DNA of 64,000 nucleotides from Flavobacterium cupriresistens (GTDB lineage: Bacteria > Bacteroidota > Bacteroidia > Flavobacteriales > Flavobacteriaceae): positions 3,906,001-3,970,000 of the forward strand of contig NZ_CP087134.1 in NCBI RefSeq assembly GCF_020911925.1, written 5' to 3'. Position 1 is the stretch's first letter. The number at the start of each line of letters is the position of its first letter. The notes below the pieces were generated by a model, which had not been told where the DNA came from, did no database searches, and was given only the letters and a program-made list of their open reading frames with translations. Shown piece after piece: positions 1-8,996 of the stretch. Both the position numbers and the translations under genes were made by a program.

Positions 1-2
1 CT

Positions 3-473
3 CAATCTGATATCGAAACTGCTGACCTCAAAAAAGAGAATGAAGAAATCAACAAGATGCCGGAAGAAAAACTTAATAAATTGACGCGTATTTTTATCCA
101 GAAAGGAATAAATACAGAACTGGCAAAAGAGGTTGTCGCAGAGCTGTCTTCTCCAACTACCTTTGATACTGAAACCATAGATGAGTTAGAAACAGATGAA
201 ATTAAACAAGTCAACCCACTCATGTCGGCTTTTGCAGCGGCAATGTCTTTTATGGTTGGTGGACTCTTACCTCTACTCGTGGTTATTCTGGCGCCTATAA
301 AAGAAATGGTACTCTGTCAATACACCTGCTCTATCCTTTTTTTGATATTATCCGGCGTACTGGCCGCAAAAGCAAGCGGATCGAACATATTTATAGCAGC
401 GCTCCGGCTCAGTATCTGGAGTACTTTTGTCATGGGAATATCAGCTCTTGTCGGATATGTTTTGGGCAATTAA
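3..473 (+). CDS. VIT1/CCC1-family metal transporter, C-terminal part (gene cut by window edge)
   Basis: The reading frame is open from the first codon in the window, so only the last 156 residues are visible and the start lies upstream. The visible N-terminal part (SQSDIE-like, then acidic/basic helix with DLKKENEEINKMPEEK) matches the cytosolic metal-binding helical region of VIT1/CCC1 vacuolar-type iron/manganese transporters, and is followed by about three hydrophobic segments (roughly residues 75-155) including GGLLPLLVVIL. Members move Fe2+ or Mn2+ across a membrane; in bacteria they are proposed to detoxify iron or manganese. The family assignment is moderately sure; the metal is not shown. 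No neighbour in the window is clearly linked to it. Confidence 0.7.
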   Translation, partial: QSDIETADLKKENEEINKMPEEKLNKLTRIFIQKGINTELAKEVVAELSSPTTFDTETIDELETDEIKQVNPLMSAFAAAMSFMVGGLLPLLVVILAPIKEMVLCQYTCSILFLILSGVLAAKASGSNIFIAALRLSIWSTFVMGISALVGYVLGN

Positions 474-555
474 CCTTCATCAAAACTAATCAAATTAAAT
501 ACAGTCAAACTTAAAGAAAGCCTATGATTTCTTTTCTACTTAAGAACTACCCCAA

Positions 556-1371
556 TTAATGGTCCTCATCCAGAAATAACAACCAATTCTTTTCCCGAAG
601 ATTTTTTCTTGATTTTGGTGCAATAAATTTAAAAGATTCTTTGAATGAGTTTTTGGTGTTTAAAAAAGCATGCAGCAAAATTGTCATCAGACAACCTGAA
701 ACAATTATTACGACTTTTTCATTAAAAGGAAAATCGGTATCATCTGCATTAAACACTACATAAAGACAGCTCGTTAAAAATGGTACAAATGCCAGAAAAT
801 GCAACGAATATCTAAACAATTTGGTCTGCCACAAAATACCAAACTCTAATTTTAGATTCTCATATTCCAGCGTCCTAAGATCAATATCGTGGAGAAAGCT
901 TGACATTTCTTCAGACGAGAGAATTACCTGTAAATCATCGTCGATTTCTTTAAATGTAGTATAGGTAATTTTAAGAGGGTATTCGGAGTAATCCCGATCT
1001 CTGTTTTTTAGTTCTATTGCATTCAATTCAATTAGAACTTTTTCAATACATTTCTTCACTGCCATTAGTTCAATGACGGCTTTTTTTTCAGTATTAAAAT
1101 CAATACCATCTAATTGAATTCTGTGATTGTTACCGTTAAAAATAAGATCCAGGTCCTTTATTTTAGTGCAAATAAAGTCTCTGTCGGCATCATCATATCC
1201 ACGGTAACTGTGACCTGAGTACAAATCTTTATCAAAATAATTGGGTTTAATATTTAGCGCGGCATTCTTTACTAAATTTTTATGTCGTTTTAAAAAACTG
1301 TAAAGTCTCAATTTCGTTTTATCCAATGACATAGCGCAACAGTTATTAATTGTAAGAATTTTATAAAGCAT
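556..1371 (-). CDS. Hypothetical protein with two C-terminal membrane segments
   Basis: I do not recognise this 271-residue protein. Its first 180 residues are soluble, charged and probably helical, with a YSGHSYRGYDDADRDF stretch near residue 52. Two hydrophobic segments follow at about residues 190-210 (FLAFVPFLTSCLYVVF) and 222-240 (VVIIVSGCLMTILLHAF), then a short basic tail. This suggests a cytoplasmic domain anchored by a hairpin of two helices. A second ATG at 1332, coding for MSLDKTK, is an equally plausible start because the first 13 residues (with two adjacent Cys) look unlike a protein N-terminus. It stands alone on the minus strand between two plus-strand genes. Confidence 0.6.
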   Translation of the reverse strand: MLYKILTINNCCAMSLDKTKLRLYSFLKRHKNLVKNAALNIKPNYFDKDLYSGHSYRGYDDADRDFICTKIKDLDLIFNGNNHRIQLDGIDFNTEKKAVIELMAVKKCIEKVLIELNAIELKNRDRDYSEYPLKITYTTFKEIDDDLQVILSSEEMSSFLHDIDLRTLEYENLKLEFGILWQTKLFRYSLHFLAFVPFLTSCLYVVFNADDTDFPFNEKVVIIVSGCLMTILLHAFLNTKNSFKESFKFIAPKSRKNLREKNWLLFLDEDH

Positions 1372-1630
1372 ACTACATCAATAGAACTCAACTCTCTATT
1401 TAACAGTATAATACACTACGCTAAGATACAAAAAAATCAAAAAAAAATAAAATTTGACACGCTTTCTGTATTAACAAATCTCTGATCAGTAGCAATTAAA
1501 AGACTTTTAAAAAAGCAACAGACTTAAAGACAATCAGTAAGTATTACTAGTCCTACAAATAACAATTTTAAAGTCCTATATTACATTAATAACTAGCATT
1601 TTAAAGGAGTTTACGGCGCCAAACTATAAC

Positions 1631-1664
1631 ATGTTACAAAAACTTTAATGAAACAATGTTGCAT
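1631..1664 (+). promoter_or_regulatory. Direct repeat ATGTTRCA, candidate operator
   Basis: ATGTTACA at 1631-1638 and ATGTTGCA at 1657-1664 form a direct repeat with a 26-bp start-to-start distance. The second copy covers the -33 TTG of the candidate promoter at 1659-1688. Placement on a promoter of a putative metal-uptake locus suggests a regulator site, possibly for a Fur-family metal sensor. The repeat is short and could be chance in AT-rich DNA. Confidence 0.25.
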
Positions 1665-1688
1665 TTATAAATAAGTATTTTATATTTG
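1659..1688 (+). promoter_or_regulatory. Bacteroidota-type promoter for the 1724 gene
   Basis: TTG at 1659-1661 and TATATTTG at 1681-1688 are separated by 19 bp, fitting the Flavobacterium sigma-A pattern TTG-N17-23-TAnnTTTG. The -7 element lies 35 bp upstream of the ATG at 1724. The same spacing and identical -7 element recur upstream of the iron locus at 35.4 kb. Confidence 0.55.
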
Positions 1689-1723
1689 CAGTAATCTTGT
1701 AGTAGTAAAACCGGATTCACAGA

Positions 1724-2074
1724 ATGAAAAAGAAATTAAAATTTATTAATCTTCTAATGCCATTGATAGTATTGTTTGCAATACTATTTCCTGTTGTCCA
1801 TTCTTACGAACATATTCACAGTCACAATCTCAGTGTCGAAAAAAAGGTTCAAGAATACACTACCAACAAAAGTGATTTTAAGGCACACAACTACACCAGC
1901 GAAGAATGTCAAATATGTCATTTCAAGTTTAGTCCGGTTGCTAATTTTTCCTATGTTCATTTTGAATTCTATAAAAGTATAAGCAATACGCCTTATGTTT
2001 ACTTTTATTTCAAAACGTACTCCAATTACTTTAAAGGGGCTTTATTTGCGCTTCGTGCACCTCCGACAATCTAA
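1724..2074 (+). CDS. Small exported His/Cys-rich protein, probable metal-binding accessory
   Basis: The 116-residue product has an N-terminal hydrophobic segment (residues 9-25) preceded by a KKK cluster, so it is exported or membrane-anchored. Right after it comes a histidine cluster (H26, H30, H32, H34 in HSYEHIHSH), then a CQICH motif at residues 62-66, and a conserved-looking LRAPPTI end. That layout resembles the small DUF2946-like proteins often found beside metal-related TonB receptors. The His and Cys clusters could bind zinc or copper. It is the first gene of the block running to 7756 and has a good promoter, but the 580-bp gap to the next gene argues against a simple operon. Function is inferred only. 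Confidence 0.6.
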   Translation: MKKKLKFINLLMPLIVLFAILFPVVHSYEHIHSHNLSVEKKVQEYTTNKSDFKAHNYTSEECQICHFKFSPVANFSYVHFEFYKSISNTPYVYFYFKTYSNYFKGALFALRAPPTI

Positions 2075-2652
2075 AAAAGTAATCATTTCTATTTCGAAAG
2101 GATCACTGCAATTTTCTGTTTTAAATACAATCAGTAGTATTACCATTATTATTTATTGAAGTTTAAGTCATTTTAAGAGAACTTTTTCTTTTACCATTTC
2201 TTAGATACTGGCCAGAATTCATTATCTTATGGACTTGAGTTAAACCAACGTATTTCTAATTTATTGAATACTATATAAGTACTGCTGTCAAGAAACTCCA
2301 TTCCCCTTCTTTTTGGGTTATTGAGTGTTTCATTTGTATTTAAAAACAATTAGCGTCAAAACCTAATTCAGAAATTCTGTATATCTCCTTTTCGAAGTCC
2401 GGCCAGAACAACTTAAATCAATTGCAACTAATTGATATTCTGAATGATTCCCTGCCAATGATTTACTGCTACTCTCAAAAAAACATGCTTTTTATAGTGT
2501 AATCTTTCTTGATTATGCTATGCCAATTTGCAAAAGACTGTTATAGTTCTTTAGGAAATGGCTGTGCTATTTTAATGATTTTCGGGAACCCCTTTTCCAA
2601 TTCGTATACCAAATAAAAACCTATGAATAAACTTAAAATCAAATCAGACAAA
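2075..2652. other. 578-bp non-coding gap inside the metal-uptake block
   Basis: No credible plus-strand gene is present. The minus-strand frame covering 2541-2843 overlaps the lipoprotein gene and has the look of a shadow. A promoter for the downstream lipoprotein is expected here, but I cannot point to a convincing TTG-TAnnTTTG pair. Confidence 0.4.
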
Positions 2653-3126
2653 ATGAAAAAAAACAGAATCTTAGTCGCCCTTTTAATCGGTGCTTCCGCT
2701 TTAACGTCTTGTAGCAGTGACAAAAACGAAATTGACACGGAATATCCGGTAGTTGATATTTCGGCTTCCACTGCATTTCCGAAACAATGCAGTGAAGTAA
2801 AACGTGGACAGCTATTTACTTTCAAAGCAAAATTTTCGGACAATGCTAATCTCGGCTCTTATAGTTTGGACATTCACCACAATTTTGATCATCATTCACA
2901 TAGTACAGAAGTCAATACCTGTGTGGTTGATCCGATCAAAAAACCGGTAAATCCAATGTTATATATCAACATCACGCCTATTCCTGAAGGACAAAAAAGC
3001 CACGAGGCAACAAAACAAATCTTTATCCCGGCCGATATCGATCCGGGTGATTATCACTTTATGATTCGTTTGACTGATAAAGAGGGATGGCAAACCATTA
3101 AAGGACTAAGTATTAAAATTATATAA
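2653..3126 (+). CDS. His-rich DUF4625-like lipoprotein
   Basis: The start at 2653 gives a clean lipoprotein signal (MKKNRILVALLIGASALTSC, lipobox Cys at residue 20); an in-frame ATG at 2623 would only add ten polar residues before the signal. The mature 137-residue domain looks like a beta-sandwich of the DUF4625 type (PVVDISASTAFPKQC near the start, ADIDPGDYHFMIRLTDKEGW near the end). A histidine cluster, H75, H76, H80, H81 and H83 (DIHHNFDHHSHS), sits in the middle and is a likely metal site. It ends 10 bp before the TonB receptor start, so it probably is a surface or periplasmic partner of that receptor. Metal identity is inferred. Confidence 0.7.
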   Translation: MKKNRILVALLIGASALTSCSSDKNEIDTEYPVVDISASTAFPKQCSEVKRGQLFTFKAKFSDNANLGSYSLDIHHNFDHHSHSTEVNTCVVDPIKKPVNPMLYINITPIPEGQKSHEATKQIFIPADIDPGDYHFMIRLTDKEGWQTIKGLSIKII

Positions 3127-3136
3127 GTTGATTTTG

Positions 3137-5578
3137 ATGAACCAAAATAAATCAAATCGATTGCGAACTTTTTGCCTGTGGCTGTTTTGTTTTGCTATAG
3201 TTTCAACAGTTACAGGGCAATCTGTTCGTATATCAGGTAGCGTATTCTCCAATGGTCATAAACCGTTGGAGGGTGCTATCGTAACCGTACTTCCTTCAGG
3301 TATTACTGCCATGACAGACAAACAGGGGTATTATTTCTTTACACAAATTCATAAAAAATCAAAAAAAATAACCATCACTTATGCTGATTATGTGCGCTAC
3401 GAAATGGAACTTTCTTTAAATAAAAATTCAAACACTATTCCTGATATTACCTTAATTCCGGAAGTAAAAGAATTAAACGAAGTCAGAATTACCAATACTT
3501 ACGAGGGGCAACGAAAAAAAGAAGAATCTTTAAACGTTGAAATCGTAAGTAGTGGTTTTATTCAACGCAATCTTGGTGGAAGCCTGATGCAGTCCCTGCA
3601 AAGACTCCCGGGGGTAAAAGCCATTTCTATTGGCTCGGGAAGTTCGAAACCTTTAATTCGCGGCTTAAGTTTTAATCAGGTTATAGTCGTTGAGAACGGT
3701 ATTAAACACGAGGGACAACAATGGGGAGCCGATCATGGTTTAGAAATTGACCAATATGCCGTAAATCGCGTTGAAATTATAAAAGGCCCCTCTTCTATCA
3801 TGTATGGATCAGATGCCATTGGTGGTGCTATTAACATCAAACCGGTTCCTTTTCCTTCCCAACATGTTTTGGGCGGAAGTTTGGACATTACAGGCAAGAG
3901 TAATAATGGTCAGTATGGTGGTTCCTTCAATTTATTTGGAAGAAAAGAAAAATGGTTTTTCGATTCGAGAATTACTTTTATGGATTACGGAGATTACCGC
4001 GTTCCTGCAGATACGGTGCATGTTTACAATTATGCTGTTCCGTTAAGCAAAAATCGGTTGCGTAATACAGCGGGACGAGAATTGGATTTGCATGGAAGTG
4101 TTGGATACCTGACTGATACATTTAAATCGGTTTTCTACCTAAGTTCTATTCATACCAAAAGCGGTTTTTTTGCCAATGCCCACGGACTCGAACCACGAAA
4201 TGTAGATACCGAACTTCATGACAAATCAAGCAGAGACATACTGATGCCGTATCAGGAAGTTACGCATACTAAAATTAGCAATACCACTTCCTTTTTGATC
4301 GGAACGCATCAATTGGAAACACAATTGGGGTTTCAGAAGAATTTCCGTCGGGAATGGAGTCATTATGTCAATCATGGTTATATGCCACCGATATATCCTG
4401 AGAACAGACCTGGATCTCAAGATTTGGAAAGAGAATACGATAAAGAAGTCTTCTCTGTTGCGGTTAAAGACGAATTTTCGTTAGGTCAACATCAATTTAC
4501 TGTCGGAATAAATGGCGAGCAACAGCAAAATGCCATCGCGGGTTGGAGCTTTTTAATACCGGCATTTCAACAATGGAACGCAGGAATATTTGTTTATGAC
4601 AAATATAAAATCAACGATTTATGGCTGCTGCATGGAGCTGTTCGAATGGATTACGGCAAAATCGACATGAAGCCTTATTTCGACTGGTTTAAAAGCGAAA
4701 TTACCGAAAATGGACAAACCACTTCGGCTTATTTAAAGCGTTCCGAAGAACTGACCCGAACATTCAACAGTCTCAATTGGTCGGCAGGAATCAACTACAC
4801 CCCTGGCCCATTTTCGTTTAAAGGAAATCTTGGAACAAGTTTTAGAATGCCTATTGCAAAAGAACTGGCTTCAAATGGTGTGAATTACCATTATTTCAGG
4901 TTTGAAAAAGGAGACCCGAATTTATCGCCAGAACGTTCTTATCAAGTAGATCTCGGAATGGAATGGCAGCAGAATAAGTGGTCGGTACAGCTGAGTCCGT
5001 TTTTTAATTATTTCACCAATTATATTTACCTCAATCCTACTTCACAGCACGATATTTATTACGGAGCCGGCAATCAGGTTTTCGAATACGAGCAGAGTAA
5101 AGTCATGCGCTACGGGGTCGAATTGCAAACACGCTATCAATTCTCCAAAAATATCAGTGGTGAGATTCTGGCAGAGTATCTCTATTCGGAACAATTATCA
5201 GGGAGCAAAAAAGGGTATACATTGCCCTTCTCTCCTCCTCCATCGGTTTTATTTAATATCACCTATAGTCCGGAAATTAAAGGGGTGAAAAACACTTATT
5301 TCTCCCTCGATTACCGATACACTGCCGATCAAAATCAAATTGTTCCGCCTGAGAGAAAAACGCCAAGCAGCAACGTCTTTAACCTCGGTGTGGGGACAAA
5401 AGTAAAAACAGGCCAGCAGGATCTGCTGATTAGTCTGCAAGTTCAAAATTTGTTGAATGCAAAATACCTCAATCACACCAGTTTTTACAGGTTAATTGAA
5501 CTTCCTGAAGCCAGTCGAAATATTATCCTTTCGGTCAAAATTCCATTTTTAATACATAATCCATATAAACCAAATTAA
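3137..5578 (+). CDS. TonB-dependent outer-membrane receptor, probable metal importer
   Basis: The product of 813 residues starts with a Sec signal ending near VTGQ, then a CarboxypepD_reg-like domain (about residues 25-105), a plug domain (about 115-240, with LQRLPGVKAISIG and RVEIIKGPSSIMYGSDAIGG) and a 22-strand type barrel ending in hydrophobic and aromatic residues. The in-frame ATG at 3137 was chosen over a TTG at 3128. The plug carries HEGQQWGADHGLEID, a His/Asp-containing loop. It takes up a ligand across the outer membrane with TonB/ExbBD energy. It lies between two DUF4625-type lipoproteins and upstream of an AztD-like protein, which points to zinc or a similar metal rather than a siderophore. 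Confidence 0.85.
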   Translation: MNQNKSNRLRTFCLWLFCFAIVSTVTGQSVRISGSVFSNGHKPLEGAIVTVLPSGITAMTDKQGYYFFTQIHKKSKKITITYADYVRYEMELSLNKNSNTIPDITLIPEVKELNEVRITNTYEGQRKKEESLNVEIVSSGFIQRNLGGSLMQSLQRLPGVKAISIGSGSSKPLIRGLSFNQVIVVENGIKHEGQQWGADHGLEIDQYAVNRVEIIKGPSSIMYGSDAIGGAINIKPVPFPSQHVLGGSLDITGKSNNGQYGGSFNLFGRKEKWFFDSRITFMDYGDYRVPADTVHVYNYAVPLSKNRLRNTAGRELDLHGSVGYLTDTFKSVFYLSSIHTKSGFFANAHGLEPRNVDTELHDKSSRDILMPYQEVTHTKISNTTSFLIGTHQLETQLGFQKNFRREWSHYVNHGYMPPIYPENRPGSQDLEREYDKEVFSVAVKDEFSLGQHQFTVGINGEQQQNAIAGWSFLIPAFQQWNAGIFVYDKYKINDLWLLHGAVRMDYGKIDMKPYFDWFKSEITENGQTTSAYLKRSEELTRTFNSLNWSAGINYTPGPFSFKGNLGTSFRMPIAKELASNGVNYHYFRFEKGDPNLSPERSYQVDLGMEWQQNKWSVQLSPFFNYFTNYIYLNPTSQHDIYYGAGNQVFEYEQSKVMRYGVELQTRYQFSKNISGEILAEYLYSEQLSGSKKGYTLPFSPPPSVLFNITYSPEIKGVKNTYFSLDYRYTADQNQIVPPERKTPSSNVFNLGVGTKVKTGQQDLLISLQVQNLLNAKYLNHTSFYRLIELPEASRNIILSVKIPFLIHNPYKPN

Positions 5579-5592
5579 TACGCTATTTACCT

Positions 5593-6504
5593 ATGAAAAA
5601 ACAGAAAATCCTCTCACTCTTATTCCTTATCACCGCAGCCTTTACCGCTTGTGACAACGATGACAACAAGGACACCGCTAAAGTTTCAGAACCAACAATC
5701 AAAAATGTTGAAATTGGAACGGCCAATAACAAACGAGCCTTAATCGGTCGTGATTTCCATTTCAATGCAGATGTGATTGCGGGAGATAAAATTAGCGATG
5801 TCCAACTAAAAATACTTCCCAAAAAAGGAGAAACCTATACCAAGGACTGGAAGTTAGAATTGTCCTGGAGCGTCTACAAAGGAGCAAAAAACACCAACGT
5901 ACACAAACATTTTACCATTCCTGCCGAGGCTCCGGAAGGTAAATATGATTTCTTCTTTATCGTGTTGGATGAGAATGGAACTAAGTTAGAAATCAAAGAA
6001 GAGGTTACGCTAACAGATCCCGCAAATATGCCCGTCGATCCCTTAATTGGTCGCGATATGTTATCCCGAAATGAAGATTTAATCTATTATATGGGAACCT
6101 GGGTCGAAGCTGAATTAATCTTCAAAAAGAACGATAAATTGACCGCACATGCTCAGGTAAGTCAGATTATGGGTGATGGAATTTTATATTCTGTTTTAAT
6201 CAAAAAGAGTCTCAATTACTATCCTGAAAGCATCGATAACCTGGATCTGAAAAAGGTTATTGTGGTTTCAAAAGTTACACACACGGGCCTTCCGGCAGCT
6301 TCAAAAATTTCAACCCTGCAAAAGATAAATGAGGTTTGGGGTGGCGAAAGTATTGTAGTTGGTGCCGATAAAGATGCCAACGGTGACCCTACAACGGCAG
6401 ACAAAGCCTGGCAGTCCGGCCAGTACAACTGGGTGGTGCTTTACAAAAACACCACTTACAATATGAGTGTCTACAAATCAATGCCTATTACAATTGCATA
6501 CTAA
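5593..6504 (+). CDS. DUF4625-like lipoprotein, second of the locus
   Basis: This 303-residue lipoprotein has the signal MKKQKILSLLFLITAAFTAC (Cys20) followed by DNDDNKD. The first half (about residues 35-140) reads like a DUF4625 beta-sandwich, similar in layout to the protein at 2653 (FHFNADV, NVHKHFTIPAEAPEGKYDFFFIVLDENG). The second half (about 150-303) is an additional beta-rich domain I do not recognise. It starts 15 bp after the TonB receptor and is almost certainly co-transcribed. It probably sits on the outer membrane with the receptor. It has fewer histidines than the 2653 protein, so a direct metal-binding role is less obvious. Confidence 0.7.
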   Translation: MKKQKILSLLFLITAAFTACDNDDNKDTAKVSEPTIKNVEIGTANNKRALIGRDFHFNADVIAGDKISDVQLKILPKKGETYTKDWKLELSWSVYKGAKNTNVHKHFTIPAEAPEGKYDFFFIVLDENGTKLEIKEEVTLTDPANMPVDPLIGRDMLSRNEDLIYYMGTWVEAELIFKKNDKLTAHAQVSQIMGDGILYSVLIKKSLNYYPESIDNLDLKKVIVVSKVTHTGLPAASKISTLQKINEVWGGESIVVGADKDANGDPTTADKAWQSGQYNWVVLYKNTTYNMSVYKSMPITIAY

Positions 6505-6541
6505 TCCATAAATTCTAAATATTAATCTAAATACCATTACA

Positions 6542-7756
6542 ATGAAAAACAATTATTACAAACTGATTTTTTTATTTGCGTTATCAACCCTTACATTCTC
6601 TTGTAGTAACGATGATGACAATACTACTGAAACTCCAATAGAAAAGCTGACAGAGCATAAGTATCTAAGAATATTCCTTTCTGATGAAAAAACTACAGCC
6701 CTGACACTGGTTAATCCGTTAGAGGCTACGACAAGTTCTTTTGATGCAAAATTTGCAAAATCTGCCCTCTATACAACAGAATCCGGCCGCTATGCAGGAA
6801 TAATTCACAGAGCAAACAATACGGTTGAAACTTTTGACAGCGGATTCGAAAGTCATGGTGATCACGTAGATGTTGATGGAATTCCGAAATTTGGTGCATT
6901 AGTCGGGCAATCAGTTACGCCTACTCATTTTAAAAGTAAAATTGGGGAGCTATTAACGTTCAATGATGGTGATGGTACTTTATCAGTTGGTAAAGAATCG
7001 GAGATCAATACGGCTGGAGCTAAATTTAAGCTAATAAATGCAGGATTATTGGCCCATCACGGTGCTATGGCTAGTTTTACTAACGGAACTTATGCCATTA
7101 CACAAAAAGACAATTCGGTTACCGGAACATTACCTGAAAAAGTAAAAATTATAGACGCAATCGGTAAAACTCTTTTTGAAGCTACTGTTGCAACAAAAGG
7201 AATTCACGGAAATGCTACTGACGGAACTTACGCTGTTTTTGGTTCTGCAAGCGGTGTACTTGTGGTGGAAAGTTCAGGAAAACAAAAACTAATCACACTT
7301 CCTGAAGATTTTGGAACAGCCTGGTTTGGAACCATTTTAGAAACAAAAGCCAAAGGTAAATTTATTGGATATACTGCTGCAAAAGGTGCTTACGCTATCG
7401 ATGTGGTAAACGGAACAATCAAACCTATTTTACAAAGTACAAATATTATACAATGTAAAGTGAGTTACAATGCTACTAAATTAGGGATACTGTTGAATAC
7501 CGGTGAGTTTAAACTATTCAATCTAACCAGCCTGCAAGTTGAAAAAGAAGGAAAAGCAATCGGTCAAACGGCTAGTGATGCTCCTTCAAAACCTCAAATG
7601 CAGTTAACAGAGCGTTTTGCTTACATCACCTCTCCAACTACGGGAGAATTATGGCAGTTAGATCTGGCTACAATGGCCATAGTAAAGAAAATAAAAGTTT
7701 CGGCAACACCTTATGCCATTACAATTCTTGGCTTTGAAAATAGTAAAAGTCACTAA
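6542..7756 (+). CDS. AztD-like beta-propeller lipoprotein, putative zinc metallochaperone
   Basis: The 404-residue protein has a lipoprotein signal (Cys21) and then repeated beta-blade segments of a YncE/AztD-like propeller. Histidine motifs sit at likely metal positions: ESHGDHVDV (H105, H108), AHHGAM (H172, H173) and GIHGN (H222). AztD proteins are periplasmic zinc chaperones that pass zinc to an ABC-transporter binding protein in Proteobacteria, and they carry comparable HGDH-type motifs. Here the protein is lipid-anchored and is encoded with a TonB receptor, not with an ABC transporter. It is the last gene of the locus, 37 bp after the previous one, and is followed by a strong terminator. 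The AztD relationship is read by eye. Confidence 0.65.
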   Translation: MKNNYYKLIFLFALSTLTFSCSNDDDNTTETPIEKLTEHKYLRIFLSDEKTTALTLVNPLEATTSSFDAKFAKSALYTTESGRYAGIIHRANNTVETFDSGFESHGDHVDVDGIPKFGALVGQSVTPTHFKSKIGELLTFNDGDGTLSVGKESEINTAGAKFKLINAGLLAHHGAMASFTNGTYAITQKDNSVTGTLPEKVKIIDAIGKTLFEATVATKGIHGNATDGTYAVFGSASGVLVVESSGKQKLITLPEDFGTAWFGTILETKAKGKFIGYTAAKGAYAIDVVNGTIKPILQSTNIIQCKVSYNATKLGILLNTGEFKLFNLTSLQVEKEGKAIGQTASDAPSKPQMQLTERFAYITSPTTGELWQLDLATMAIVKKIKVSATPYAITILGFENSKSH

Positions 7757-7781
7757 TAATATAGGAAATGTTTCTAGAAGA

Positions 7782-7822
7782 AGCTCTCTCGAATTGGTAT
7801 CGAGAGGGCTTTTTTTTATTTT
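7782..7822 (+). terminator. Rho-independent terminator of the metal-uptake locus
   Basis: An 11-bp stem (AGCTCTCTCGA with TCGAGAGGGCT, one G:T wobble) with a 7-nt loop is followed directly by a run of nine T. It lies 26 bp after the AztD-like gene. Confidence 0.85.
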
Positions 7823-7868
7823 GTGAGAAACGATTGTCATTTCATATTTTATAACTAAATTGCTGTAT

Positions 7869-8996
7869 ATGAATACTAATCAAGATGTTATAATAATAGG
7901 TGGCGGTCTTGCTGGTTTGACAAGTGCACTGCATCTGTCTAAAAAAGGATTAAAGGTAACTCTAATGGAGAAATCCGATTATCCGCATCATAAAGTATGT
8001 GGGGAGTATATTTCGAACGAAATCCTTCCTTATCTAAAATGGCTCGATGCTGATGTTTTAGAACTAGACCACGCTACTATTACTCAATTTGAATTCACTA
8101 CCGGTGGCGGAAAAGCAGTAACTGCCAAACTACCGCTAGGCGGATTTGGTATCAGCAGGTACACATTTGATTATTTTTTGTATCAAAAAGCAGTTAGCAA
8201 TGGCTGTACTATTTTGAAAGACACGGTTAACGAAGTTTCCTATAACAATGATCTTTTTACGGTTAAAGGAACAAATCAAAGCATAACATCAAAAATAGTA
8301 CTGGGCGCTTTTGGTAAACGTTCCAATATTGATCAGGTTTTAGCAAGGAGTTTCATCAATAAAAAGTCGCCTTGGTTGGCTGTTAAAGCGCATTATTCGG
8401 GTAGTTTTCCAGATAATTTTGTGGCCTTGCATAATTTTGAAGGGGGTTATTGTGGTGTTTCCAAAGTAGAAAACAACATTATAAACATTTGTTATCTGGC
8501 AGATTACGCAACATTCAAGAAATATAAAAACATAAGCGATTACCAGCATAATGTGCTCTATAAGAATCAGAATCTAAAATCAATTTTTGAAAATACCAGC
8601 TTACTTTTTGAAAAACCAATCACGATAAGTCAGGTCTCATTTGATAAAAAACAACTTGTAGAAAACCACATACTCATGATCGGTGATACGGCGGGGTTAA
8701 TTCATCCGCTTTGTGGTAATGGCATGGCAATAGCCGTACACAGTGCGAAAATTGTATCAGAATTGGTATTGGACTATTATTCGGGAAAAATGGCATCACG
8801 CGAAATGCTGGAAAAAACATATGCCAAAGAGTGGAAAAAACATTTTGAAAAGAGAATGTCCGCAGGCAGAATCTTAGCACAACTATTGCAAAATAAAAGA
8901 ATCACCACACTGTTGTTTGCTGTAACGACTGCTTTTCCGGCTTTACTTCAGTACGTAATCAAACAAACACATGGTAAAACTATAGCAATTGATTAA
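7869..8996 (+). CDS. FAD-dependent oxidoreductase of the geranylgeranyl-reductase type, polyketide tailoring
   Basis: The 375-residue product begins with an FAD Rossmann motif (DVIIIGGGLAGLTSALHL) followed by KVTLMEK, has a CGEYIS motif typical of the geranylgeranyl-reductase/halogenase-like flavoproteins, and a second FAD motif MIGDTAGLIHPLCGNGMAIA near residue 270. The ATG at 7869 was chosen because the longer frame starts with TTG at 7860. It is the first gene of a seven-gene run with abutting or overlapping genes. By analogy with flavoprotein hydroxylases paired with alkylresorcinol-type synthases, it may oxidise the polyketide product, for example a phenol to a quinone; reduction of a double bond is the alternative. 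Confidence 0.8.
   Translation: MNTNQDVIIIGGGLAGLTSALHLSKKGLKVTLMEKSDYPHHKVCGEYISNEILPYLKWLDADVLELDHATITQFEFTTGGGKAVTAKLPLGGFGISRYTFDYFLYQKAVSNGCTILKDTVNEVSYNNDLFTVKGTNQSITSKIVLGAFGKRSNIDQVLARSFINKKSPWLAVKAHYSGSFPDNFVALHNFEGGYCGVSKVENNIINICYLADYATFKKYKNISDYQHNVLYKNQNLKSIFENTSLLFEKPITISQVSFDKKQLVENHILMIGDTAGLIHPLCGNGMAIAVHSAKIVSELVLDYYSGKMASREMLEKTYAKEWKKHFEKRMSAGRILAQLLQNKRITTLLFAVTTAFPALLQYVIKQTHGKTIAID

Larger units (their letters stand above)
1372..1723. other. AT-rich divergent intergenic region
   Basis: This 352-bp region separates the minus-strand membrane protein from the plus-strand metal-uptake locus. It contains long A-runs around 1430-1450 and the candidate promoter and direct repeat described separately. 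I see no open frame of coding character. Confidence 0.5.
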
